The notes under the pieces: generated by a model
The model's database searches: none
What the model saw: the letters and a program-made list of their open reading frames with translations, nothing else
Told to the model about the DNA's origin: nothing
Part shown: positions 24,430 to 35,500 of the stretch, piece after piece
Position numbering within the stretch: the stretch's first letter is position 1
How the letters are laid out: the number at the start of each line of letters is the position of its first letter
NCBI GenBank assembly: GCA_010094025.1
Contig: ML991833.1
Coordinates: 113,972 to 177,971 of the forward strand
Length of the DNA: 64,000 bases
Direction of reading: 5' to 3'
Origin: Viridothelium virens
Lineage: Eukaryota > Ascomycota > Dothideomycetes > Trypetheliales > Trypetheliaceae
Program-made: the position numbers and the translations under genes

Positions 24430-25471
24430 GCAAATTCGCCGTCAGAGCGAAAGAGAATATCACTCGAGAACGTCCAATCGCAGTGGCATGGACCCAAGGT
24501 TGTGCAAGATCTCGGGGGACTCTGGTACAACGGGGTCAAGCTTTCTCGCTAGCGAGGTAGAATTGACAGTGCAGGCAGGCAAGGATGTCGGCCATCCCAT
24601 GCGCTGATGCCTACGCGCACGCGCGCAATTCTAGCGATCTCGAAGTTGATGAAAAGGATTCAAGGCACATAAGATGTTTTGATCGATAGAGAAGTCGAAA
24701 TGCCGCCTCACCTTTGGGAGCCTTCCATCGTGGCGAAGGCATTTCGTCGTCGTGGGCGGCGGGCACTAAGGCATTAGCCCGGCCATCGGCGGACGTCATT
24801 TGTTTGGATATCGCAGGGGTCTAGTATTTTCTTGCTTTGCGAACGTCGAAACCAGAACTGACGAACTGCTGAGCGAGCGCGAGTCTGATCCAGTCCGTTC
24901 GCTAGCCACGGGGAAGCTCTTGAATGACGTGTCTGAATATTTTCCTGCGTCTAGAACAATTCGAGTCTTTCTCGTAGCAAAATTAGTCCCATCAATGGGG
25001 CATACCACAGCAGCGAGATGGGCAAAGATTTCGTGCGGGTTGGGTTGTATGAGGGAGGTGGCAACGAAAGCGATTTGAAGAGGACAATGAGCAACAAGCC
25101 TCGGAGGGTCCACGGTAGGGCGGAATCTAGCGGTGAAGTAAATTCCTGGTCTCGCCGTTATCTATGTGGCGAACACGTCGGGCTCCTACTCCGCTGGGGA
25201 AGCATCGAATTGATAGTGGGTTGGGTACGATAAGACTATCAACACTGCCACTTCCACCTCTACCTATATTTTATCTATTCCTTCCGCGATATGCAGCTGC
25301 GATCATGTGTCCCCTTCTCCAAGCCCCAGCCAATGAATGCGGCTGTGTGGCGCATACGAATTTTAGACCCATACCACAACTCCCGAAACGCCTACGCTAT
25401 TGCCTTCAGAGCAATTGCATGCAACAAGCTCAAATATACTCTGATCATGGTCAGCACCGCAGCCCCGATAC
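24430..25471. other. Intergenic, no gene seen
   Basis: Upstream side of the choline kinase gene and 3' side of the carrier gene. It holds only short overlapping frames. Confidence 0.5.
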
Positions 25472-27281
25472 CTAGTCTTGGGCCCATTTGACCACCTCCA
25501 ACGCCACGACAACCAGTATAAGCGTAGAGGGTAGAATCCTGGTAAAACAATGGTCAGCGGCTAGATGTGTGCGTCAATATAGGTGTGACTTACAATATCA
25601 CGTAGCTATAGAATAGTAATTTCGACATTACTACCTCGTAGACGTTGTTAATCTGGCAAATCTGCGACAATTGTAGTGCGCTTGGTGCTCCGAGTAGGAG
25701 GTATAACACAACCGAGAAAATAGGGTCGTCTAGTATGCTAACCGGGACATACTTGGCCGCGAAAGCATAAACCGGTCCCATGAATATGACTGGTATTACC
25801 ATACGGCTCATAATGGCAGCGACCAGGATATTCCTCTCCTCTCTTTGGACTTCTTTGGTCTTCGGCCCTTCGTCAGGGAGCGTATTTTTTGCCAGATTGC
25901 TACCAAGGACCACCAGAATGAGTGGGACTGCAACATTTCCACTTGAACGAATGGCGTTGGAGACGGAGTTCTTGATGAAGCTGCCATCTGTGAAGAAGAG
26001 CGATTTGAGAGGCGGTACCGAGGCTACGATAACGGCGATGAGCATCGCCCAGAGCGGTGGATTCATAAACTCCCAGCAACCTTTGGCGAATCTGACCAGA
26101 AAACGGTGTATGACAGAGTACGTCTTCTGCACTGGAGCAGGCATGGATTCATAGACCCGGTTGCTGAACTTCGAAGCCTTGGTCCTAGTGGCAACGGACA
26201 TACGTTGGACGCTCTGTTGGCCTCGTCGCCACCAGCCCTTCCAGCCCTCAGGAATGCCTTCATCATCGATCTTATGGCCGTTCCCTGGCTTGGGGAAGGT
26301 TGTAATATGGCCGGTAGAATCTTGCCTCGATCCGTGGCCCGCCAGATTTCCGGGCCCTCTGCCCACGATATTTCCGTTTGTAGGCGTGGAATATACTTGA
26401 TTATTTGGCAGTAGGTCCTCGTGACCACTGGACGACGCTTCTGACAAAGTAGAGGATGATGCATAATAATTTGCATTGATAGGTGTTTGGGATCCGGAAC
26501 TGCTTTTCGAATGAGAATGACCGTTTGCTTCGCTAACATGTCCATTGGCGCGACGTTCGTCCTCCTCAGCCTCATCAGGATCATCCCTGTATCGTCCTTG
26601 TTCTGTCCGCGAGTTTTGGTACGCGTCTTCGTCGGGATATTGATCCGCAGGCGCAAGAAGCACGTTATAGCCCCAACTCCATCGCAGCAGCTGACCGAGC
26701 TGTTGGAAGATCATCAGATACAGAATGCCTCTAGCAGCCACTTCATTGTCGTTATCACCGGGTATTTTATCCCAGTGCAAGCCGGAGATAGTCTGAGACA
26801 AGGACGACACGAGCGAGAGGGGGAGAGAATTGGAATTGCCAAAGACAGCCATAGCAATGACGTAGTTTGTGGCCCGTTTTCTGAATCGAAAGAGCTTCGA
26901 AATAATTAATGCGCCGATGTATGAGAAGGCCGTCATACCAATGAAGAGGAAGGGAATGACCGCCAGTTCGACAAGTTTGTCGCCGTTTAGTTGGGAGGCA
27001 AGCTTCGTAAAGATCAGGCAAGGCGTGAATATCTGCGTATTGAGATTCGATATGAATTTCTGTTTTTCGGCATCGAGCATTCCTTGTCTTGCGAGTATAT
27101 AGCCTGGCAGACTAACGCAGACAACCTCAAGGATGGCTTCGAAGACGAAGAGTAGAAGCTGACCGAAGTTCGGATGGTCTTGCTGTTTCGCCATTGCAGT
27201 AATCGGAGAGTCGATGACGTCGTAGTCACCGAAAGGGATCTCCTGTGGCTGTTGGAAGAGGGATAGGTCAAGGGTAGCCAT
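25472..27281 (-). CDS. Auxin-efflux-carrier/PIN-like membrane transporter (Ecm3 type)
   Basis: Two exons (27281-25594 and 25538-25472) encode 584 residues; the intron is GTAAGT..CAG and the join adds the last hydrophobic helix, ending VVKWAQD. The architecture is that of the membrane-transport (Mem_trans, PIN-like/PILS) family: an N-terminal helix bundle (LLLFVFEAILEVVCVSLPGYI, QIFTPCLIFTKLAS, FGNSNSLPLSLVSSL), a long hydrophilic loop rich in Asp, Glu, Ser and Asn, and a C-terminal bundle (WAMLIAVIVASVPPL, AVPLILVVLGSNLAKN, PSALQLSQICQINNVYE). Yeast relatives include Ecm3 and YNL095C, probably in ER or other internal membranes. The substrate is unknown; auxin-type transport is not implied. 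Confidence 0.88.
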
Positions 27282-28860
27282 GGTGTGCAGAAGAAGTCAG
27301 TCGCCACCGGTAGGCTATGAACTGACCAGCAAGCTGACGGAGCTGACGAGGCTGGTAGGTGCAATGGTCTGAATGATGAGTGGGGAAAGAACCGTGGAAG
27401 GACGGCCAACAATGCACCAATGCAGTTCTGAAAACAAGGTCACTCTGCCTCAGACTTCGCTAATGAACTGCGCCGGCTGGAGAAAGGAGCCTTGGCCGGG
27501 ACAGCCGGTAGCCTCACCTGAAGACCTTGGCGTTGACGGAGTAAAATTGGCTCAAGAAGGCAAGCATATTCAAATGTAGATACAGATCTGCTGGCTTGAG
27601 GACGACTTGGTCACCATTCCGATGGAAAAAGGTAGGCAATAAGAGTGGGAATCAGTACAATTGCCCATGTGGGCAGCACGAATGGTAAGTTTTATGGACA
27701 GGATTGCGTAACTGGTTACCGGTGCAGATCCGAGGCGCACGGCCCACCTTCCCGAGGAGATCCACCTCAGAAACTGGAAACGTTCAACAGCCGCGCCAGT
27801 CTCCTACGTACCCTGTAGTCCTGTACTTGTGCTCATCATCGTTCGCTGCTTCAAAACTTTCATGACTGGTAGAGCTTAGAGATACTGCTGAACTCAAGCG
27901 CAGGCAATTCCTCGACTGCTCATCTCGTCGAGTCCCTTAAATGATTATAGTATCATAGCGTTGCGTTCATTGCCTTATGTTCTGAGAGCATCGGCAGCAA
28001 TTTCACTCCATGATTTCTGCCTCGATAAATCGCTTAAAGTCACCATTCAAATCGGTTTTGATTGCCTCAGCTTTCCCATTTCTTCTCAATCCTGTGAGGA
28101 GCTCCTCGGTCGTGGAAGCTGCGCTCTCGCCGTCCTGGTCGATAGAATATACGCTACTCCCACTGTTCCTATCTGTTCCTCTTGCCACCGTACTCTGAAG
28201 TCCTCACTGTAACCGATTTTGCGGGAGAATTCGCGCTCGTTGCTAGATATAAATGTCGCTCACCAGATTCTTCATCGGATAAGCGTGAAGACTAACTAAG
28301 AGATTGTTCGCAGGAGAAACATCATCGCGCCACCTCCTCGTGCTATGCTTGATATGAATGGACCAGGGCAGTCATGGACGAAACTAACATCCGGGGCTCT
28401 TTCCGCAAGCTTTTCGAGAGACTAAGTGACGAGAGAGCTAGCATGACCGCGTGCAGACATGGCAGACATGGCAGACACCTTCCGGCCTTGGATGTCAGCC
28501 GTGTTGACTAGGCCTTCCTTAGTAGCGGCGAAGACTGATACGATGCGACGGAGGTGAGTGGCCTTTTGAAGGAGTGGCAGAAGATTAATCATAAACCGAG
28601 CGCGAGAGTAATTTTGAATTTTTTTTTTTTAAGAATATTCCAATCCAATCAAAGTATAGACTAAGCCTTCGTCGAATGAACCTAGGTCCTTGAATCTAGA
28701 AAGTCGCCCTCAGGGTTTTGCTCGTCTGCTTTCCTCTACATACACAGTTAAATTGTATCCAACTCGAATCTCAGCAAGAACCAAGCAGCTGAAGCTTGTA
28801 AAATCTGCCCTCTGTATTTCTGCTCTGGGTTCGTTGTCTTCGTTGCAGTGTTACAATCTC
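27282..28860. other. Intergenic, no gene seen
   Basis: 1.6 kb between two minus-strand genes, with an A/T homopolymer run near 28619-28631 and no recognisable frame. Confidence 0.5.
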
Positions 28861-31800
28861 TCATCCTTTTGCTTGTCTAAGTTGGCGCATCCGCCCGAGA
28901 AATGGCTCCATGTCAACGTGCAGCCTTAACTCCCTTTCCACCATCATTTCCCATACGCCCGCAATATCGCCAGCACGGTGCTCACCTAAATGCACGAAAC
29001 CTACTATTGCAAAAGCTTTGCACCATGGAACTGCTCTGAGGCCTTGGAGAAAGACTGTCCACGCCCTTTCCAAGTCTCCACCTTTACCTGCGATGTAGAC
29101 TTCAAATTCAAGATATAAGGCCCAAAGCCCGGCATTGTGCTGTCCACTCCCTAACGAGACAATGCGCTCGAACATCGAGCGCGCTTTATAGATTGTCGCA
29201 GAATGCTCCTCTGGTTGAGAATGCAGACGCGCAATGCACGCCAAAATACTGTGAAAACAGCGTATTACGCTTGTCCCATCGAGCCCTAAATTGTTTGACG
29301 CTTCGTGCTCTTCGCTAGAGGGTCTTGACATGACTTTCCGCTCCAAGCCTTGAGGGAGATCTTGACGAATTGAGAATTGTGAGAACTTGGAGAGGGCCGT
29401 GTCACGGTCAATAACGGGGAAGCGGAGTTCATTGTGGACATGAGCGTCCAGAATGAAACAATTATCTGGGAACCGAGAGAGACTCTCTCGGAGTGTTTGG
29501 CGGATTAGTTCCGGGCTATAGATCCAGCCTCGTTGTGGAGCGTGTAAGCTAGATGACGGGTAGTCATGATCGTATTTCAGGTTTTGCCCGCCTGAGATAT
29601 GGTATGCGATCAATTGTGCTTCGGCTTGGTGAATTAATTCAGTGACCGGCGCAGAGGCTAAACCCCAAGACGCAAGCAGGCTTGAAGTAGACTGGTAGAC
29701 AGAGATAGCTTCAGCTATACTCTTTTCGGGCAGATACGCTACAAGAGCAAGACAGTCAGTAAAAGCTACAAAGCGTTCATGCTCTCGTGCCGAGAGAGCC
29801 ACTAGCTGATGTTTCTCTAAGGTGTTTCGCGCTCCCAGGATGCTCTGTTTCATATTAAGCTTATCCATAATTTTTGGTGCAATTGATTGAGAGCCGTCGA
29901 AGCCTGCATTTAGGCGGAGAGCCCGTTCGAGTGCCATATCCAGATCCAGTTGATGAAGTGCAGCCCAGATCCAAGTCTGAAAGAGTAATATCGTATCTCC
30001 TCGCGATGCCTCTGAAAACGTCTTGCTCATCTGAAGAGCTGTGGTAATGACATTGTCTGCAACCTCTACGCGCCCATAACGATATTCGCCAAGGGCATAG
30101 GCATTCCATAGACGCAGGCTCGAAGACCTCACTTTGAGAAGAGACTTGGCTATCCGCTTCGCGTTTTTTGAGTCATGCTGGTACTCGAAGACAAGCCGGT
30201 ACTCAGCAAGGTTATCGCTTTGTGGTATTGCATCGGTAAGACCTTTTAGAGCGCAGCGCATCCACTCAATCGGTACAGATAGGAACTGGGACATTATTGG
30301 ATGTGAAAATAGGGTCGTCGTCGTGAATTGACCAAAAGAGAGGCCGTGCTGTCGTAGTGGGCTGTGCACGTCAACAGTTCTGTATCCTGATTCCATGATG
30401 GGTTGGAGAAGATCGTTACGGAGGAAGGGATCAAGCCACCACTGCTGCCGTGACGTAGGCCTTTTCGACATTGGTGCTGGTGGCAGCTGGCAGAAGCAAG
30501 TCAGCGCATCGACAAGGAGTTCATGATCCATCGAGCAGGGAAGCAATGAGAGATAGGGAAGGATATCCGAAGAAAGTATGGTGTGATATGGATCATTGGA
30601 TCCAATTTCCTCAGATGTTCTGCCTGGTTCTCTTAGAGCATGCATCAGTCGCTTCTCCGTTTCTGCAAAGTTTTTCCAGTCGCCATCAGGATTGAAAGAG
30701 GAGTCCACGTGGTATGTAGCTGGATCTCGAGAGGCTCCACCACTTTCATGAAACATGCACCAGCCACGAGCATTTGGCTCTCCAAAACGTGGCACCTCTT
30801 CGTCCCAGAATTCCTCGAAGCTCTTCATCAAATCGGTTTGTGAGTTACTGCCAGCGATAGAATATGCTAAAGGTTTGGGTCGAAATAGATAAAATTCGAT
30901 AGTGCTTTGCCAAAGAGCCACGGCATGTTCTTGATATCCAGATTCTAAAATTAGCCTCGTGAGGCGAAGGAACAAATACATTTGCTGCTCTGCCAGAGAC
31001 CAGACAGTTTGCGCTGTAGCTTGACCAGTACTCTCGGAATTTTCCATTGGCTTTAGTGCCTTCAGGGCATCGAGCATAACTTCACGGCAGTGCTCGTAGC
31101 GAAACGTCGACGAATCCACCTGAACAAAGTTCAGATATCGTATTCGTAACGGAAAGATAGTTGGGTTCTTCCTGAGTATGTCTTGTAGTCTGCGTGCCGT
31201 CGTTCCAGCATCCCAAGTCTGAAGCCCTTCATCGACCAATTTCAAAAGAAGGGTCTCTCGGCCGGGTGTGTCTTTTCCGATGGATTTCAACGCATTCTCA
31301 CATATTGTAATCTTGACTTGAGATGAGGCACGCCTGTCAGATATTTTCATGCTGTAATTTTCTCGACCATGATGGATTACAAAATCTTGATGATCGATGT
31401 ACCGTATCCAGGCAATAACGTTATGTGGCTCATCTCTAACAAGACGAGATAGGCGGGCGTTCTCATTTTGTAAAGATGTTTCTTGCTCATCTTCATATTC
31501 TGAGCCTGCTTGGTCCAAGCAATCAGGCGTTTCGCGATCCGATTCGAACGATCCATACTGATGCGATCGTGTACTATCAAGAGCCGCGTAGTCAAGCTCT
31601 TTATCATCTCGTAGCCTCGTATCTACATGCGGAGAATTGCGGTTCGTCTTCCTCTCGGGATACAGACCTATAAACTCGGCAGCTACATCTTCGTCCAGTC
31701 TCTTTTTCATAGGACCTATAACCCGGCAGCGCCCATTCTCTTGGATTCCAACGGACGACAGCAAGTTCTCCGACCTTTTGGATTCATCAGGAGCTTCCGA

Positions 31801-32268
31801 GTCAACAACCACCAGGTCTTGCTCTTTGCTCCTCTGCCGATCTATCTTCCAACGGCTATCATACCCTAGCACTCCGCCAGCAGCCTCACGTCTATAAGCT
31901 GGAACGTGATATGTATTAGGCCTTGCATAGGCAATGTTCTGGGAGTCACCATTCACGTCGATGACGTAGAGTGAAGGTTCTTCTTCCCACGTAGCTAAGA
32001 CAATATTCGGTTCGTGTAGCTTTTTCCTGGCCTCCGAGAGTACTTCTTGGCGATCACCATATCTATAATGGTGTCGACGCTTCTTATTATTCCTATTATC
32101 ATGCTTGCGGCGTCGTGTTGCATGCTCAGTGGCCTCTTGCTCTGAATGTATTGACGAGGTTTCCGCGCGTGCCTCCTGCGAGTGATCCGCTTCGGTCTGT
32201 CTGGATTTGCCTTTGGGCTTGAAGCTGCCAAACCTAGGAGCAGCGACTTGATTGGACTGTGTGCTCAT
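28861..32268 (-). CDS. nrde2: NRDE-2 family protein (nuclear RNA surveillance/RNAi factor)
   Basis: This single-exon gene encodes 1135 residues. The N-terminus has the family opening RFGSFKPKG followed by a basic/acidic low-complexity region (RRKHDNRNNKKRRHHYRYGDR), then the ordered NRDE-2 segment (ATWEEEPSLYVIDVNGD, AYARPNTYHVPAYRR, GYDSRWKIDR). From about residue 285 HAT/TPR-like helical repeats dominate (RLSRLVRDEPHNVIAWIRYIDHQ, RLRYLNFVQ-type and ALWALYLEFEVYIA-type units). The family acts in the nucleus: in worms in co-transcriptional silencing, and in fission yeast (Nrl1) and mammals with the Mtr4 helicase and spliceosome-linked RNA surveillance. It is divergent from UTP10 across only 307 bases. 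Confidence 0.88.
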   Translation of the reverse strand: MSTQSNQVAAPRFGSFKPKGKSRQTEADHSQEARAETSSIHSEQEATEHATRRRKHDNRNNKKRRHHYRYGDRQEVLSEARKKLHEPNIVLATWEEEPSLYVIDVNGDSQNIAYARPNTYHVPAYRREAAGGVLGYDSRWKIDRQRSKEQDLVVVDSEAPDESKRSENLLSSVGIQENGRCRVIGPMKKRLDEDVAAEFIGLYPERKTNRNSPHVDTRLRDDKELDYAALDSTRSHQYGSFESDRETPDCLDQAGSEYEDEQETSLQNENARLSRLVRDEPHNVIAWIRYIDHQDFVIHHGRENYSMKISDRRASSQVKITICENALKSIGKDTPGRETLLLKLVDEGLQTWDAGTTARRLQDILRKNPTIFPLRIRYLNFVQVDSSTFRYEHCREVMLDALKALKPMENSESTGQATAQTVWSLAEQQMYLFLRLTRLILESGYQEHAVALWQSTIEFYLFRPKPLAYSIAGSNSQTDLMKSFEEFWDEEVPRFGEPNARGWCMFHESGGASRDPATYHVDSSFNPDGDWKNFAETEKRLMHALREPGRTSEEIGSNDPYHTILSSDILPYLSLLPCSMDHELLVDALTCFCQLPPAPMSKRPTSRQQWWLDPFLRNDLLQPIMESGYRTVDVHSPLRQHGLSFGQFTTTTLFSHPIMSQFLSVPIEWMRCALKGLTDAIPQSDNLAEYRLVFEYQHDSKNAKRIAKSLLKVRSSSLRLWNAYALGEYRYGRVEVADNVITTALQMSKTFSEASRGDTILLFQTWIWAALHQLDLDMALERALRLNAGFDGSQSIAPKIMDKLNMKQSILGARNTLEKHQLVALSAREHERFVAFTDCLALVAYLPEKSIAEAISVYQSTSSLLASWGLASAPVTELIHQAEAQLIAYHISGGQNLKYDHDYPSSSLHAPQRGWIYSPELIRQTLRESLSRFPDNCFILDAHVHNELRFPVIDRDTALSKFSQFSIRQDLPQGLERKVMSRPSSEEHEASNNLGLDGTSVIRCFHSILACIARLHSQPEEHSATIYKARSMFERIVSLGSGQHNAGLWALYLEFEVYIAGKGGDLERAWTVFLQGLRAVPWCKAFAIVGFVHLGEHRAGDIAGVWEMMVERELRLHVDMEPFLGRMRQLRQAKG

Positions 32269-32575
32269 TTATTAGTCTCAACTTTCAATAAGTGTCTGGG
32301 CATTTGCGGTATTACCCTGAGCTGCATTCGGAGGTGCGGAGGTGAGTTCCTGCCGGAGGTTTGTTGCGGAGAAGGGGCGGTCAAATATGGCAGAATTGAC
32401 TTAGGTACGGGTACCTTTACCAAAATTCTCTACCGCACACGGCATCAACTCATCTTCTTCGCAATTAAGTGCATAAATCTCTGAATCTTTGTACCTGACG
32501 ACGGAAGGGCAGCATGATCGGAACGAGGTTACTCATGATCAGCCAAGAATATAAGGAACTCACTTTTAAGTAAAG
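32269..32575. promoter_or_regulatory. Bidirectional promoter region between NRDE2 and UTP10
   Basis: 307 bases separate the two divergent start codons, so both promoters must overlap here. No TATA element is evident. Confidence 0.45.
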
Positions 32576-35500
32576 ATGACGTCTTTACAGAAACAACTTG
32601 CACAAATTGCATCCAACAGCACGCAGCAACTTGACTTGAAAGCTCAGAGGGCAGCGCATTCTAAGTCTCTATTATTTGATCCCAAGGATGCCGTCACCCA
32701 AAGCTTCGATACCATCTACCAAATTTGTCAGGAAGGCTTCCAAGAGCTATGTTTGCTCGATTCTCGCTTCATTCCTTTCTCTCGGAATTTATTCAGCGGG
32801 CAGAGCAAATTGGAAGATCGCACCCAAATGACTGAAAAGGAGAATGAAGAGCTGGATGCTGTTCTTGAGAGGTTTCTCGGACTTGTCAGTGGCAGACTTT
32901 TGCTCAAGCCAGCTCATAAAGCTGTTGAATGGCTCGTCAGACGCTTTAGGTGCGTGAGGAATTTGAATTGGACATAATATCCTATTGATAACTTTACCAG
33001 AATACACGAGTACAACACGCAAATCACGATCTTAACTTTTCTGCCATATCATGAGTCACACATTTTCCTCGGCCTCCTTTCTATATTACCAGCGAACATT
33101 CCACCTACCTGTCGTTTCCTATATCCATACATCAAATCACTTGTGAACCCACCAAGAAGCACAATTGTATACACTATCGGACATAATACACCCACTTTCA
33201 CTGCCTTCAATAAATACGTCACTGGGGTAGCAAAGGCTGGTCAACATTCATCCACATTACTAGCGTTCTGGGCCAGCATCATTTCTCAGGCTTTGAACAG
33301 CATGATTGATCAAGCTCAATCAGGAAGATCTGAAGTTCAGCGACGGCAGGAAGAAGACTTGCTCTTGCGAACTCTTCCCGTGATCAATGATGCACTGACA
33401 GTCTCGAACGTGCCCGAGCTAGTGATTGGATGCTATATGATATGCACAATCTTAGCTACCAAAGGAAACCTTGAGGATGAAGTGTTGGATGGTATGATGA
33501 AGACAATCTCGGGCGGGCTGGGAACGCACTCGTCGGACCCTGGTCTGATCACCTTGGCTGTCATAGCTCAAGAAAGACAAAGCTTTAAGCTTCCCAAAGC
33601 CGTTGTCAAACATCTGATAACCTTTGAGAGCCTTTCTGGCCGCTTAAGTTTGCTATCTCAAGAATACAGAGTTGATAAATTGGCCCTCGGACTAATATTG
33701 GGTGCACTGAAGCGATCCAAACCCTCTGATCGTATACAAGGAATCAGGCTAGGTGACCAGCTGTTGTCAAACCGAATTTTCGACGAGACGCAGACCACCA
33801 GGATCATAGAAGCCTTTGCAGAAGTCGTAAACAACTCGAAAGATGATTTAATGTCGCATGCCGATCTCACCCAGGCCCTGTCTCGCATCTTTGAAACGCT
33901 ACTCGGATCTCCTCACCTAGAGCCTTTGACACAACAGGTGCTTCAAAGGCTCCATATCGATCTTGAGCAATTGGAGGCAGGACTCCGAACTCCCATTAGG
34001 TCTCGACTGGAAGTCCCAGTAGGAACCTCAGATGAAGTAACGTCTTCAGACGTTGTCTTGGAAGAAAATACCAAAACGCCTTTTGCGGACATCGTCAGAA
34101 GCCTACCCAAGCACATACCGGAAAATGCTTCCTTCTTAACCACGGACATGCCAGACTTATTCGAGCAGCTCCATCAAGTGTTCTTCCCTGCGAATGCTAC
34201 TGATAATTATCAGCTTCAATTTGACACACTGGATATCTGGAAACACGGCGGGCATGCTGCGCTTTCTTCATTCTACATTCGACTGTGGTCGGGACCTTCT
34301 CCAATTGGCTCGAGAACCAAGGCTCTCGAGCTGATGACAAATCTAGTCCAGCAAAGCCAAAGCTTCGACGAACAGACATTGATACCCTATTTGCTGCATG
34401 CCCTTGCTGATGAGTCTCCGAGGGTCCGAAGAGCGGCTCTGGATCTTGGACTGTCAATGAAGCAGCGCTCTTCCGAAGAGAGTAAGGGCCAAAGGGAAAG
34501 CTTCAGAAACGCCCTTTACGGGCAGGCCGCGGAAGGCATTGAGTGGATGTTCATGAGCGAAATAGAGAAAGTCATGTCGGTCATTGCTGCGAAACTCCAC
34601 GAATGCGCCCTGGACGCTTCACAAATATCGAATGTCATCGAGCATGTCTTGAGAAAACCTCAGACTGGTCAGGAATCAGAAAAATCCGGAGACTCGGTCT
34701 ACCTCAAGTCTAAGGTGAGGACTGCATTTACAGAGTTCTTATGCAGCCATGTTTGCGTTGTCCGCTCATACAATGTGAAATTGCGGCTGTTACAAATCCT
34801 TGGACGAGTCGGCAAATCTATATCGTCCTCGAGGGGTCGACATCTGCAGCCTGACGTGCGGAAATGGATTATGTTACCATTGCAGGAAGTAGAGTCAATA
34901 TGCGACCGTGAGCACCTTGCATCGAAACTCCTCGACCGTGCTTATCTTGGTATCCTGTTCGCCAAAGACGACGGAGCTCTTGATCTTCTTCGCTCAGCTG
35001 CGCAAGGAGGCTCCACAGGTGGTCGAGCAGGCCTCCAGCAAGCAGCCTTCAATCGCATTCAGGAAATATGGCCCAGTCTTTCAGCGAACAACCGCCTCTC
35101 CATGGCAGACACCCTTCTTGATTGGTCTCTGGAGACACCATCGGACGTACAGATTCAATCCATTCAAGTGGATGCCGCAGACACCTTGCGAGCTATATCT
35201 TTATCTGGGGAGATACTGACATTACTTCTTGATAGCATACAAAGTCCTGGGCACGCAGTCGATCAACATCCAGCCGCTAAAAGGCGCCGTACTAGCAGGA
35301 GTGGAAGAGAAACAAATGGTATTACTGTTCAGGAGGATATGAGTCGAATACTCCGGCGAACTACCTTCATCCTTGATCTAGTTGGAATTTCGAGCTCCAG
35401 GAAGAAACCCGAACTTCTCCGGAGCCTATTCCACGTGCTCGACGAACTGCAGCAGTACAAGGGCCAGGCTGACTCTGATCTTTCCTATCTGCAAACAATT